A DNA stretch of 64,000 bases, taken from Bagarius yarrelli (Eukaryota; Chordata; Actinopteri; Siluriformes; Sisoridae). Positions within the stretch are counted from its first letter, which is position 1. Every line of letters starts with the position of its first letter. This document shows positions 42,955 to 52,877 of the stretch, one piece after another. The DNA lies in assembly GCA_005784505.1 (NCBI GenBank), contig VCAZ01000095.1:350001-414000 (forward strand), in the 5' to 3' direction. The translations under genes and the position numbers were made by a program. The notes under the pieces are model-generated. The model had not been told where the DNA came from, made no database searches, and worked only from the letters and a program-made list of their open reading frames with translations.

Positions 42955-43645
42955 TTCTGATTTGGTTATTTTACTACTGACACATGATTCATTTTTTTTT
43001 TACCTGTGATTCTCATGATTCAAGGATTTGCACATGATTTTGACACTTGACTTATTTATTTTAACATTTATTTCAGGTATGAATTTGCGAAATGATTCAT
43101 TTACCTTTACGTCTGATTTTGACATGTGATTCATCCACATGTGCATGTCCGATTCTGTTTTAGGTTTCATGTGATTTTAAAACATGATTCATTTACATGC
43201 ACATCCAATTCTGCCGCATGATTCATCCACTTTCGTGTCCGATTCTGTCTTATGATTTATTTATTTACTACATGTACACAATTTATTTACATTCATGTCT
43301 TATAATGAATAATTTATTGCTATATCTGATTTTAAAACATAATTCATTTATTTGCAGTTGTGATTCATACACATGATTTATTTACTCCTGTTATGATTCT
43401 GCTACATGATTCATTTACATTCATGTCCAAGTCTGTCTTATGATTCATTTACATTCACATCTGATTCTGACACATGATTCATTTACATTCATGTCTGATT
43501 TTGTCTTAGGATTCATTAATTTTCACGTGATTTTAAAACATGATTAATTCATTTGCAGTTTTGACTCATACACGATTCATTTATTCCAATAGATGATACT
43601 GACACGATTCATTTATATGATTTACGTATGATTCATTTATTCACA
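42955..43645. repeat. Degenerate 34-bp TGATTCAT repeat, block 2
   Basis: Mainly kind II units (ACATGATTCATTTACATTCA, TGTCTGATTCTG). A stretch of about 85 bases (43128-43213) repeats the unit order of 41877-41964: GTGATTCATCCACMTGTGCA, then CATGTGATTTTAAAAC and TTTACATGCACATC. The two blocks therefore share a higher-order segment. Confidence 0.8.
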
Positions 43646-43685
43646 CATAATTTGAGTCTATCACAGTTTATTTTCTTAAATGTAA

Positions 43686-44063
43686 GTGTTTGTTTTTAGA
43701 ATTTTCAATTTGTTTTGTGAATCTCGATTAGTTTGTCACTTTGTCACAGTTCATTTGCTCCCACAAGAATCTAATGGCGTCTACAAGTCAAAAATAAAGG
43801 CAAGGCAAAAGCAGGATGTTTTTAATCCAGTTGATGTTTCCTGTCTCATTATTATTAGCCGACTTCTTTTGGATCCTGCAACGTGTTTAATATTGATGAG
43901 AATAAGGACGAGTGGAGAAACACCAGCAAAATATATAATGATGCATTGGTTCTGCATTATTAATGGAGGGAGTAGAACTGAGGCCAGATTCAATGCCACC
44001 AATGTCAAGTTAAAGCCAAGGACTAGCTGTGTTTCTAACGGGAGTCAAAAGTCAGAGGACTGA
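43686..44063 (+). other. 125-codon frame over a candidate conserved element
   Basis: The plus frame and a 75-codon minus frame (43781-44008) overlap. Neither has a recognised domain, splice context or codon bias. The DNA (TTTAATATTGATGAGAATAA, ATAATGATGCATTGGTTCTG, CATTATTAATGGAGGG) looks more like a homeodomain-rich non-coding element than an exon. I give no function. Confidence 0.25.
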
Positions 44064-44228
44064 AACAGAAATCATTAAATCTTTTTTTTTCCTTTAACTA
44101 GTACTAGTTTTTATTACCAAATAATTAACCCTTGGAAAATGAAGAACTCGAACCGCCACATGTAAGATTTATGGTTTTGACTGGAACTGCATTGCCACCT
44201 GTCCCTTCAAATAAAGAATTATCTAGTA

Positions 44229-44648
44229 CAGGGGTGCCTTAACTTACGAGTTCGTAACTCAAAATACTCGTATGTCAAATCAATTTTTCCCATTGAAATT
44301 AATTGAAATGTCATGAATCCGTTCCGGTTCCCCAAAAAAACGCTGCAATTTTTGTTTTTAAATAAGAAAAATAAACGTATAAATAATGTTGTACGTTTTA
44401 TTGCAGGATGTATTGCAATAAACTGGTTTAATTAAGTATAATGTACAGCGTTTACCTTGAAGATCAGACGACCCCACTTGCTAAAACGCATGTCTGACTA
44501 GCTATCGAGTGAGACACGGGATGCTGGGCGGATGTTACGGAGTTCACTGTGGAGTTTGTTACTCCAACTAGAGTAATGTCTGAAGCTTAAAGAAAAACGA
44601 CTTGTATCTCGAAAAACTCGTTAGTTGGTACACTCGTAGGTAGAACTG
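44229..44648 (+). mobile_element. MITE-like DNA element, copy 2, TA-flanked
   Basis: Starts TA|CAGGGGTGCCTTAACTTACG and ends GTACACTCGTAGGTAGAACTG|TA. The ends are inverted relatives (TACAG...CTGTA, with ACTTACGAG against CTCGTAGGT and an inner ACTCGTAT pair). TA at both borders suggests Tc1/mariner-type insertion; a hAT origin is the alternative because of CAGGGGTG. The interior matches 13500-13922. No transposase is present. Confidence 0.75.
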
Positions 44649-45198
44649 TATTTGGGAATAATACAAAATTTTGTGAAGGTTCGTGCTATTCTTCCTTTAT
44701 TTCCTCTTTTACTCGTTTTATTAGTTTGTTAAATACTATCAGGTTTAGTCCAAAGCCAATCAGGGTCAATGAGGAAGTTTGTCACATAGCAGTTATCCTT
44801 GGCAGATATAGTCTGACAAGATAGTCTGTCTAAAACTATGGCAGATCTCAGCTTCAAATCGGCGTACAAGCATAATATAGGCGTAAAATATAATATCTAT
44901 CCAAAGAAAAATATATATTTAAGATTAAAATGTGTTGAATTTTGATTGGATGGGCAAAACAGAGGTTCAGGAGGGCTCAGCCCACCCCTGCCCATGCCTA
45001 GAGCCAGCCCTGGACTAGGTGCATCTGTTCACACTGGTTTTAATAAAAGTTGGTTTATTGTAATGTCCATTTAGTATTAGTCTTATTATTATTGCCCGGT
45101 GTCATTGTGGCCTCAAGGTGTGTGGCCCCTGCTGTGGCAGACTTCTCTTATTTTTGGGTATAAAATGTCTAAACCTTTAAAGTAGCTGAACTGTTTTT

Positions 45199-45242
<44 letters not shown>

Positions 45243-46070
45243 CTTTGTCTCTCTCTCTCTGTCTCTCTTATTCTTTTTCTGTCTCTCTCTCTCTTTCACT
45301 TTTTAACACACATTTCTACCGCAGTGGCTCCTGTCAGCCTCATACATGAGTTTTCTAGCCTTCTAGCAACCAAAACAATCAGCATGATAAGCAAGACAGA
45401 TTTTCAATGTGCAAAAATACCAAATAAACAAAATGTGTGTATGTGTGTGTGGGTTCCCTTATTTCACTGGCTCTGTGTTGCTTCTCTGTGTTATTTTGTG
45501 TTTGTGTGTTTTTTCTTGTTGTTGTTGTTAGATCCGTGTGATCGTCATTGGTCGCCCTTGCTGTCACTTTTAATCATTCTAATCCTCATTTCCTTCTTCC
45601 ACCAATCAGAAAACACTCCAGACAATAAAAATGACATGCCAGGACATTCACTAAACGCTCTTTGACCCTTCTATTTCGTCTCTTTGTTATCGCTTGCCAT
45701 TTTCAGGGGGTTTTTTTTGTATTGCATATATTGACTAAAATTGGCAACGTTTTTGCTCTCAATGAAGAATTAAGAATTATCTATATGGTAATTTATTTAA
45801 AATACACTATAATTATATAATTATGAATGTAAATAATAATAACAACAGCGGAAATACCAAAATTAAAAGTATAAGAAAAGAACAAGAAATAATGATTGAG
45901 GTCTGAATCGATTGAGACAGAATGACCTTCAGATAGAGGTAACATATATTCACCACATGTTCACCTACCCCTTGCCCTACCCACCACTCCTTAACCTGTT
46001 TTAGTCAATCAGAAGCTGGAAAATACCATGTCGGATGAGGTTGGACTGTGGGGGGAGGACCTGGGCTTCC
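44649..46070. other. Non-coding DNA with CT microsatellite; no gene accepted
   Basis: A 113-codon plus frame (45324-45665) follows a pyrimidine tract ending TTTCTACCGCAG, which looks like a splice acceptor only because of the adjacent CT repeats. The translation is hydrophobic (VFVCFFLLLLL) from T-rich DNA and has no relative I know. GGGCTCAGCCCACCCCTGCC + CATGCC at 44970 may be DNA-transposon debris. Confidence 0.4.
45199..45300. repeat. (CT)n microsatellite, compound
   Basis: About 18 CT units, a TTTT-type break, then further CT-rich units with GTCT interruptions. Confidence 0.96.
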
Positions 46071-46071
46071 G

Positions 46072-46160
46072 CTCGAAATCGCATACTTCCATACTATATC
46101 AACATGGCGGATGTAGTTTCACTCATACTAACCCCTAATAATACTAAATAGAACATATTT
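46072..46160. mobile_element. MITE-like fragment (CGAAATCGCATACT end)
   Basis: CTCGAAATCGCATACTTCC + ATACTATATC, AACATGGCGGATGTAG. The first phrase recurs at 37048 and the second (AATATGGCGGATGTAGAAC) at 47889, so parts of one dispersed element occur three times. Confidence 0.45.
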
Positions 46161-46289
46161 ATTGAAGGGTCAGAACGTACGGCTTACTGAAATAAAGTAT
46201 TTACTTATGTGGTATTGGATTTCAGAGGGAGACCTCGTGTTTTGGTATCTCCTACCCTCTGATTGACTAAACACACCTGAAGCAAAGAG

Positions 46290-46430
46290 AAGTGGTAGCA
46301 CGATGGTTACTGCTAACCCGACGATTAGGTTAGATAGGTTAGATTCACAGTACCACCAAGGTGTATGAATGAGTTAAATGAAAGTTGCTCTGGATAAGAA
46401 CAACCACCAAAATGCCAGAAATGTAAATGT
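46290..46430 (+). mobile_element. SINE family A, internally deleted
   Basis: Head AAGTGGTAGCACGATGGTTA; a worn middle with a GATTAGGTTAGATAGGTTAG slip; then straight to the tail (AAAGTTGCTCTGGATAAGAA, AAATGCCAGAAATGTAAATG). The CTGGGCCCCTGAGCAAGG body is missing. Confidence 0.78.
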
Positions 46431-46720
46431 TAGCAGTGGGAGGGGCAGAGGTAGCTGGAAAACTAGCAAAGAACAAAGTAACTCGACGAACATGGGCTAC
46501 TCAGACCTGGTGACTTTAATAACCTTTTTCATGGTATCTTTTATATTTTTTTTTTTAGTCAAACCACATTTTTAGTGTCGTTTACATCTCAAATAAAATA
46601 CAAAGTTGTTCAGTTGTTATTAAATATATATTTATTTTTAAAAAGAGGAAGTCCTATAAAGCCAATGATAAAATATTACAACCCACACAAGATCATGTTT
46701 TAAATTCTATTTTATCCTCA
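46431..46720. other. Spacer
   Basis: AT-rich; nothing recognised. Confidence 0.4.
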
Positions 46721-46884
46721 ATTTACACTTCCGGCAGACATCCTTATCGAGAGCAACTTTAATTTCTATCTCAATTTTATCCAACTGAGCAATTAAAGGT
46801 CAAGGGCCTTGCTCAGGGGCCCAACATTGTCAGCTTGGTGGTGCTGGGAATTGAACCCACAATCTGATCAGCAGTCTAACACAT
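46721..46884 (-). mobile_element. SINE family A
   Basis: TTTACACTTCCGGCAGACAT, AAGGGCCTTGCTCAGGGGCC, GGAATTGAACCCACAATCTG and GCAGTCTAACACATGCG. Nearly complete. Confidence 0.88.
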
Positions 46885-47685
46885 GCGTTTTATCGGCATC
46901 TACTTTGCAAACAAAATGTTGATGAATAAAACGAGCGTTAAACGCGGCTTCATAAAAAAGGTCAATACCGCTTTAAAAAGTCTGCTTCGCAATTTATTAC
47001 CAATTAACTCGTTACACATTGAGGTGCTCGTAAAAAATCCAGCTTATCACACAGCCAAACAGTAACGCAGCATAATTGAGATTTACAACGTAGATGTTGG
47101 AGTCCATAAATAATCTCCTTTTCCTAACACACACGCACAGGACTATAACTAGGCCAGTGGTTCATAGGCACGCAATCAGAGTCCAATCAACGCATACAGA
47201 TGATGAGAGCGGCTGCTAAGATATTATTCCTGATTCCAACCTGTGTATTAGGAGCACATCTGTGGATTTCTTGTGTTATTACTGAAATGGAGATCAAGCA
47301 GACGAGCCACAAATCTGTTAAGACTTAACATCTTTTTCTGACCAGCAATTACTACATTACAGCATAGACGCTAGACTATTTAGCATAATGTAAAAAAAAT
47401 AATAGGAAATATAGAAAAAAAAAACCTCTTTATTGGTTGACCTGGTTGTCTCTGTCTTTTAAGCAGCATCGTTGTATTTGTTAGCTTAAACATCCTGCTC
47501 CAGATAACTTCAGATAAATCCTTGCTTGTTTCCGACTCTCCCTGTTCTACCACCGCCTGATTGGACGGTACAATTTCAGATTAGGGTGTGATTGGTGAAT
47601 TTACCTACTACAGTTTGTGTGGCGAGTTGTATATCTGAATAGAGTAGGCGAAAAGTTCCTGGATTATCTACTACTTACGCATACA
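46885..47685. other. Non-coding spacer
   Basis: A mixed-composition block at 47090-47390 could be conserved non-coding DNA. The 60-codon frame at 46883-47065 has no relative known to me. Confidence 0.3.
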
Positions 47686-47689
47686 ATGG

Positions 47690-47975
47690 ACACTTTACTA
47701 TCCCATGAGCCTACGAGACACAACACGCCATGTTCCAAAATGGCGAAAAGCAGTGACGTGGAACTTTCAAGTGTAAAGTAGCTTAACGTACTTTAAATGT
47801 TTCTTGTGGTTAAATTGTAAAATGTAAACATTATTCAACCTTAAATGTTTATGCTCTTCTCACATTGTATGTCACATGACAAATTCAATATGGCGGATGT
47901 AGAACGTAACTATCCGTAACTAAACTATATAGAATTTATATACTAACTCAAATGTAGTACCAATTTTAGGTACAC
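47690..47975. mobile_element. MITE-like fragment (GGCGGATGTAG family)
   Basis: CTATCCCATGAGCCTACGAG, GCCATGTTCCAAAATGGCGA and AATATGGCGGATGTAGAACG. It shares the last phrase with 46112. No ends are defined. Confidence 0.4.
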
Positions 47976-47984
47976 TTAGTTTTT

Positions 47985-48030
47985 ATGGACTGGCGACGGA
48001 AACTGGAGTACCTGAAGGACACATGCCCAG
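47985..48030 (-). mobile_element. V-SINE scrap
   Basis: TTTATGGACTGGCGACGGAA + ACTGGAGTACCTGAAGGACA resembles the complement of the V-SINE centre (compare 8057-8100). The piece is too short for a firm call. Confidence 0.4.
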
Positions 48031-48034
48031 CAAT

Positions 48035-48955
48035 GTCACAGTTCATTCCTTTTGGATTTTGTAACTGCGAAAGTTTTTCATTAAAGAACTTTTTTATACT
48101 TTAGGCACGTTTAAAAACTAACTTTGGCAGTATAAAGACAGAAAACTATAAAATATTCGTATTATAAGTGGATTTATGTTTAATCTGTCACTACTTGGCA
48201 GGGAAGTGATCTTGACGTACCTTCATCGAATCCAGGAGCGTCAATCAAATGGACTGACGAGGAAGTACATTCTTACTGGAGCAGGAGAACCTTTGAAAAA
48301 AAAAAAAACTGACATAAAAATCACTTTTTTGCACAGTTTTAGTCTCAGTGAACAAATTAATGACACAGCCTTCAGATTCAAACTAGAATTAAAGTCTTGG
48401 TTATAAAATTACGCTTTTTTGACAATATACCTTAATGTCACAAGAGAGTTTGTAAAACACACACACACACACACACACACCTTTTATATCAAACTCATGA
48501 ACAGAAAATCATTTGTGTTAATACTGATTAAAAATCAACGTCTGACAATCCACTTTTATTTCGCGAGTGTTAAAAAAATCCACTGTACTAGTGAAAAGGT
48601 TCAAATTCAACCTAAAATACATAAATTAATTCTTGTTTTTTTCTCCATGTTATATTAAATAGTTAATGTTTATTAAATCGATTACAAACCTGTGCTGTTT
48701 ATAAGCGTTATTAAGAAGGAGGTCACACGATGGTGGTTTTTTAATAACATGTCTCTGTGGATTGATATCCTGTGGCCATGAATTAATAAACGTATATCAA
48801 AGCCACAATCAATGTCATAACCACAAATCATTATGTTGTGGAAAATCAGACTTCCTACATGGTTATGGTTAATAACATGATGTAACAATCTTTAGTTTGT
48901 TCGTAGATTGTAAGTGTAAAAGTTTCAGTTTAGATCAGTGACTGATCAGTTTAGA
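48035..48955 (-). repeat. Unidentified repeat, right copy of the large inverted pair
   Basis: Complement of 39582-40315. It is more complete: about 320 bases (48346-48669, with a CA microsatellite at 48457-48480) lie between the two matching blocks, where the left copy has only a SINE and about 60 bases. Shared sites include GATCTTGACGTACCTTCATC, GTCAATCAAATGGACTGACG, AACCTGTGCTGTTTATAAGC, TCCTGTGGCCATGAATTAAT and AGTTTAGATCAGTGACTGAT. Small frames have no meaning. Confidence 0.82.
48457..48480. repeat. (CA)n microsatellite
   Basis: Twelve CA units within the right inverted copy. Confidence 0.95.
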
Positions 48956-49080
48956 TGTTGGACTGCATATGAGACGTTTGTGGGATTAAATGCCAACACC
49001 AACAATCTGTCACTGGTGGGCCACTAATAAAGGCCCTTAACCCTTAACTGCTCAGATGGATATTACATGAGATAAATAGG
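48956..49080 (+). mobile_element. SINE family A, worn
   Basis: AGATGTTGGACTGCATATGA, CTGGTGGGCCACTAATAAAG and GCCCTTAACCCTTAACTGCT + CAG. It abuts the inverted repeat, blurring that repeat's outer edge. Confidence 0.75.
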
Positions 49081-49172
49081 AAAAATATGGAAAGTGTATA
49101 AGATTAAGAATTACTCATAGCTACACTTTACACTTTTCAGAAACTTAAAACAGAACACATGGTATGGCATCT

Positions 49173-49290
49173 TTAAAGCAAGGAGCGTTTCGGGCCTTGC
49201 GCAGAGGCTTAACACTGGTAGATGGTGATGCTGCGGCTTGAACCTGATCTTCTAATCAACAACCCAGATGCTTAATTATTTGAGCCTTTA
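49173..49290 (-). mobile_element. SINE head/body fragment (family A or B)
   Basis: GGGCCTTGCGCAGAGGCTTA and GCGGCTTGAACCTGATCTTC, then AACAACCCAGATGCTTAA. The tail is missing, so the family is undecided. Confidence 0.65.
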
Positions 49291-49337
49291 TTGCCATGGA
49301 TTGTTTGTTGTTTTGAATAATAAATGAATTGAGCTAT

Positions 49338-49445
49338 TGTTACGGATGCACTGATATCCGTATCAGGCCCGATACAGAGCTCATGTACTCAATCTCATAC
49401 TCGTATTAACACAGAGATACCGAATGATGTCACTGTGCACTAACT
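49338..49445. mobile_element. hAT-like fragment
   Basis: GGATGCACTGATATCCGTAT + CAGGCCCGATACAG and CAATCTCATACTCGTATTAA resemble the opening of fish hAT elements (GATGCACCGATATCGG type). The other end was not seen. Confidence 0.45.
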
Positions 49446-49469
49446 CCGACAGCAGCACAGAAGCAGGAA

Positions 49470-49656
49470 ACGTGGTAGCAAACTGTTTAAGCAGTTAAGG
49501 AACTACCAATTGGAAGATCAGGATTTGATTCCCAGCTACACCATGTTACCACTGTTGGGCCCCTGAGCAAAGCCTCTAACCCCTAATTGCTCAGTTGTTA
49601 GAAAAGAGATAGCCACTCTGGGTAAGGGAGTCTGCCAAATGCTGTAAATGTAAATG
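49470..49656 (+). mobile_element. SINE family A, full length
   Basis: CGTGGTAGCAAACTGTTTAA, GATTTGATTCCCAGCTACAC, GTTGGGCCCCTGAGCAAAGC, GCCACTCTGGGTAAGGGAGT and CTGCCAAATGCTGTAAATG. Confidence 0.9.
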
Positions 49657-49729
49657 TCTGGGTCAGTGGTGTAGAAATATTTAAAATTTAACAATGACCA
49701 CCTGCTTGTTCTCTATTCAAGTCCACAGC

Positions 49730-49833
49730 GATTAGCAGAATGACTTGAATTTATATAGTCCAACTAAGCACTTGAGGGGTGAGGACCTTTCTCAGGGGTC
49801 CAGCGGTGGCATCATAGAAATTAAACTCATGAC
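49730..49833 (-). mobile_element. SINE family A, part cut by a Gypsy insertion
   Basis: CTTTCTCAGGGGTCCAGCGG and ATAGAAATTAAACTCATGAC form the body and start of the B-box region, cut exactly where the LTR starts. The missing head reappears at 51237 (ATGAGCTTCC...CACCTTAACCATT). Confidence 0.8.
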
Positions 49834-50221
49834 TGTAACAGAAAGTAGGCTTCAAACAAAGAACTTTAATTTAATTTAACTTAAATTCTTTAAAACTCAC
49901 AGAGAACTTAAAACACAGGTAAACCCAGAAAATTGAAATCATGAGGAGTCTGGTTACTCTTTTCAAGGCTTGAAATCAAAAGGAACTTGGAACATACCAG
50001 GGAACCACAGAGCTAGTAGTCTTTACAAAGGCTGGAACTTGAAACTTCACGATATACACAATAGAGTCCTTCATCCTTGAGTGAGACCATACAGCGAGTC
50101 AGTGAAGACTCGTGTGATTTATATAGAGTGTGAGTGCAATTAGGAAAATGTGCTGCTGTGCAATCAGTATTTAGGGGAGAGTGAACGGTGAGCTAAGGGG
50201 AAGCCTGGCATGTCTGTAACA
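49834..50221 (-). repeat. Gypsy long terminal repeat (3' LTR)
   Basis: Begins TGTAACAGAAAGTAGGCTTC and ends GGCATGTCTGTAACA, so it has TG...CA borders. It shares with 50882-51236: AGGCTTGAAATCAAAAGGAA, GAACATACCAGGGAACCA, CAGTATTTAGGGGAGAGT and GTGAGCTAAGG. The second LTR is about 33 bases shorter and diverged by scattered changes, so the insertion is not recent. Confidence 0.85.
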
Positions 50222-50599
50222 GAACTTCCCGAAGGAACCCAGCGCATGTGGGGCTGGCTCTCTGGGGTGGGACCCATGGAACTCTGAGAGCAGGATTGGA
50301 TCCAGGATTTCCTCTCTGGGAACCCACAACATTTTCTCAGAGCTGTATTCTTCCCAGTCTACTAGAAATTTATGTTGACCGCCTCGACATCGGGACCTTA
50401 AGATGTTCTTTACTGTGTAGGCAGTACTGTCCTCCAGGACAATTGGGAGAGGGGGTGCACCAGACAGCTCAGGCTCTGTAGAAAAGGGAGACACACGAGT
50501 GATACGGTTTAAGGAGTGTAACGTGAAATGTAGGGTGTATACAATCTGTGGTAGCGGGTCCACCTTGGTGCCACACAATTTGAGCCCACTAGAGTGCAC
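50171..50599 (-). pseudogene. Gypsy pol C-terminus with chromodomain
   Basis: The 142-codon frame ends in the 3' LTR. Residues about 55-110 form the integrase-linked chromodomain (AYTVKNILRSRCRGG, KFLVDWEEYSSEKMLWVPRE, EILDPILLSEFHGSHP). Chromodomains of this family bind methylated histone tails and steer integration; that is family knowledge. The aromatic/charged core W-E-x-Y and the WVP motif are intact. Upstream, VDPLPQIVYTLHF matches the link between integrase and chromodomain. The frame's own ATG is fortuitous: the true start of the pol polyprotein has been deleted. Confidence 0.85.
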
Positions 50600-50844
50600 G
50601 ACCTGACAATAGGTTTAGAACATAAGAAATTTTTGCTTTTTCTGTAGGAAATTGGTAAGGGCTGTATTTCGAGTGCCAGGGAGGACTGCATAAAAAAATC
50701 CATTTTACTTGTTTGCCGAACCAAAATACGGAGATGGTTTTTTATCACTAGACCTATGGCATAGATCAGTGTTAGGAAAGCGTTGGGTGTGGTTGTCATC
50801 TTTGTGGAAATGGGAGTTTGAACCAACTCTTGGAAATGATCCAC
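50600..50844 (-). pseudogene. Gypsy gag N-terminus joined to pol remnant
   Basis: Starts MDHFQELVQT and later reads FFMQSSLALEIQP then YRKSKNFL. This is the pattern of the beginning of fish chromovirus gag (an MDxFQELV start and an LQCSLALExQP block). After KNFL the similarity stops and the DNA continues into the pol C-terminal part, placing the deletion joint at about 50595-50630. A gag start without capsid, nucleocapsid or enzymes cannot work alone. Confidence 0.75.
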
Positions 50845-50881
50845 GTCTGTTTCTTTAATGGTTTTAGTAGGTCTGGTCTTC

Positions 50882-51236
50882 TGTAACAGGAAGTAGATTT
50901 AGCACCGGTTAGAATCAAACAGGCAACTTGATTTCAAAGGAATAAATCAAGGAGGAATGTTTAAACAAAATTCCTTGAAACTAGAGAACTTAGATAAACA
51001 CAGATAAACCGAGAACAAAAGAATCACTTAAAAAAAATTATTTTAAATGCCTAAAGCTTAAGGAGTTTGTTTAGTCTTTTAAAGGCTTGAAATCAAAGGA
51101 ACTTGGAACATACCAGGGAACCATAGAGCTGGTAGTCTATACAGCTAGGAGCCTAAGAAACTTGAAACTTACGTTTGATCAGTATTCAGGGGAGAGTAAA
51201 TGGTGAGCTAAGGAAGAGCCTGGCGTGTCTGTAACA
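50882..51236 (-). repeat. Gypsy long terminal repeat (5' LTR)
   Basis: TGTAACAGGAAGTAGATTTA at one border and GGCGTGTCTGTAACA at the other. It pairs with 49834-50221. AAACAAAATTCCTTGAAACT and neighbouring bases differ in length from the partner. Confidence 0.85.
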
Positions 51237-51290
51237 ATGAGCTTCCAAACAAAAGTTCCACCACCTTAACCATTTCTACAAGCCGTTCAG
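51237..51290 (-). mobile_element. SINE family A head, distal side of the Gypsy insertion
   Basis: ATGAGCTTCCAAACAAAAGT + TCCACCACCTTAACCATT completes the SINE cut at 49833. Confidence 0.72.
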
Positions 51291-51361
51291 CTAATCAATT
51301 CCTTCATTATACGTTGCCGTTTGGCCCCTAAGCTATGTTTATACCCCAGCAGCGACATTTA

Positions 51362-51452
51362 CTCTTAAAGAATTTGGCAGAAGCACTTATTTACTTACAT
51401 TTATACAATTAATCATTTAATCATTTAAGTTTTAACCCCTGAGCTACTAACA
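51362..51452 (-). mobile_element. SINE family A, 3' half
   Basis: TTACTCTTAAAGAATTTGGC + AGAAGCACTTATTTACTTAC, then TAACCCCTGAGCTACTAAC. The middle is lost. Confidence 0.68.
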
Positions 51453-52877
51453 TTTTTTTTTGCAAAGCTTATTCTCTATTTTTCATAGCCTTTTAGCCAA
51501 TCAAATTCCAAGTCCCTTGCTTCTCTTTCCGCATCCCTTTGAGTCTCCTGCCAGGAGGCAGGCATAATATATGGGCTTATTAGCATAGCACAGAACATTA
51601 GTCAGCATGAACAACATTTTAATAAATAAAAGAGCATGCAAGCCAATGCTAACAGCGTTAGTAATGATAAACAAGACCTGCATCAATTGGACAATACAAA
51701 TAAAGCTGCCATGCACAGTCCATACATCAACATACAATTACACATCTTATGGATTTAGAACTAAAGACATGAGTTAATTTCTCTAACGAGGCAGCTAGAA
51801 ATCTGCCCCGCTATTAGGATGGGTAAAGTTCTAGCAGGTTTAGCATAAAGATTCTAACACCGACTAACAGGAACGCAAGAACACTATCTAAAGGAGCGTT
51901 TGATTTGGACTGCTGATAAACTCCACAGGAGACCCGGACTCCCTGTCGTAGGCGTCAGATAAAACATGCTCCAAAGCACGCCGGATACCGTGACGAGTTC
52001 ACCGCCTACCGTACACACGGTTGGTGGTGTTGTAATATCTTATAATCCTGCCAAACTAACAAATTTTGCCTGGCCAGAATTTATAATTGCATAGAATCAC
52101 ATGTTCACAATGATGTACAAAATTCCTTTCCTCCACATTTTTCTTTTTCTCTCTCACACACACACACACTTCCTGCTGACTCACACTCCTTGTACGCATT
52201 CTAATTAGCAGCTCTATGGTAACCCAGTCCATCTGTGACACTTAGCTGGACTGTGACTCTTCCTGCCTGTAATTTGGAGGGAAAATTTTCAGATATAAAG
52301 ACAATTGTAGCCAGAAATAAAGATATATCATAATTTGTTAGTATTTATTAGTAAACACTGATCTATGTTAAATTCTGGATTTTGATAGGTTAGAAAGTGT
52401 AACAGAGGCCGAATAAGATTATAAGATTAAGATAAGATGCTAATTCTGATTTGTTAGTGTTTTTATACTAACCCTTGTAAAATAATGCAAACAGGTGTTT
52501 GTAATTGTTGATATAAGGTTTAGAACACAGATTGGTAGACTGAAGTTTGTTTCAGCTTCCTGTGTCCAGGGATCAGCAGGGTTAATAATCGAGTCATGGA
52601 TCTTTGGGAGTCTTGTATTCGCTGGATCGCTAATTCAAAACTTCTGTGTCCAAGAAACCAGAAAGCATCAGTGCTTTTAATTAAAAAAATAGTTATTATA
52701 TGTTTCTTCAAAAAAACAACATCCAACTGTGATTTGATTATTTATTTTAATCATTTTACTGTCTTACGGTCAATCATGCATCCTTTACTTGTCAACGGGG
52801 GGTCCAGTGCACAACAGGAAGATCCATGTGCATGTTGTCACTTTTGTAACTACAAAAGAATAGAATAAGCACATTGG
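51453..52877. other. Non-coding DNA
   Basis: Frames of 60-90 codons on both strands overlap around 52495-52868 and match nothing. CATTCTAATTAGCAGCTCTA near 52197 is a homeodomain-type word beside a short CA run. Confidence 0.4.

Larger units (their letters stand above)
49834..51236 (-). mobile_element. Ty3/Gypsy chromovirus, internally deleted non-autonomous copy
   Basis: Structure on the minus strand: 5' LTR (51236-50882), about 660 bases of internal sequence, 3' LTR (50221-49834). Flanking ATGAC and ATGAG (4 of 5 identical) fit a 5-bp target duplication, and the two SINE halves on either side confirm the borders. Only the start of gag and the end of pol remain; protease, reverse transcriptase, RNase H and the integrase core are deleted. 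A clear tRNA primer-binding site after the 5' LTR was not found. Confidence 0.85.

Noticed and set aside
45324..45665. Possible exon after a TTTCTACCGCAG acceptor-like site
   Set aside because: The pyrimidine tract is a CT microsatellite; the hydrophobic translation comes from T-rich DNA and resembles no protein I know.
39582..48955. Single giant transposon with long terminal inverted repeats (Polinton/Maverick type)
   Set aside because: No capsid, polymerase, protease or integrase coding is visible in the 7.7 kb interior; kept only as one of three explanations for the inverted arms.
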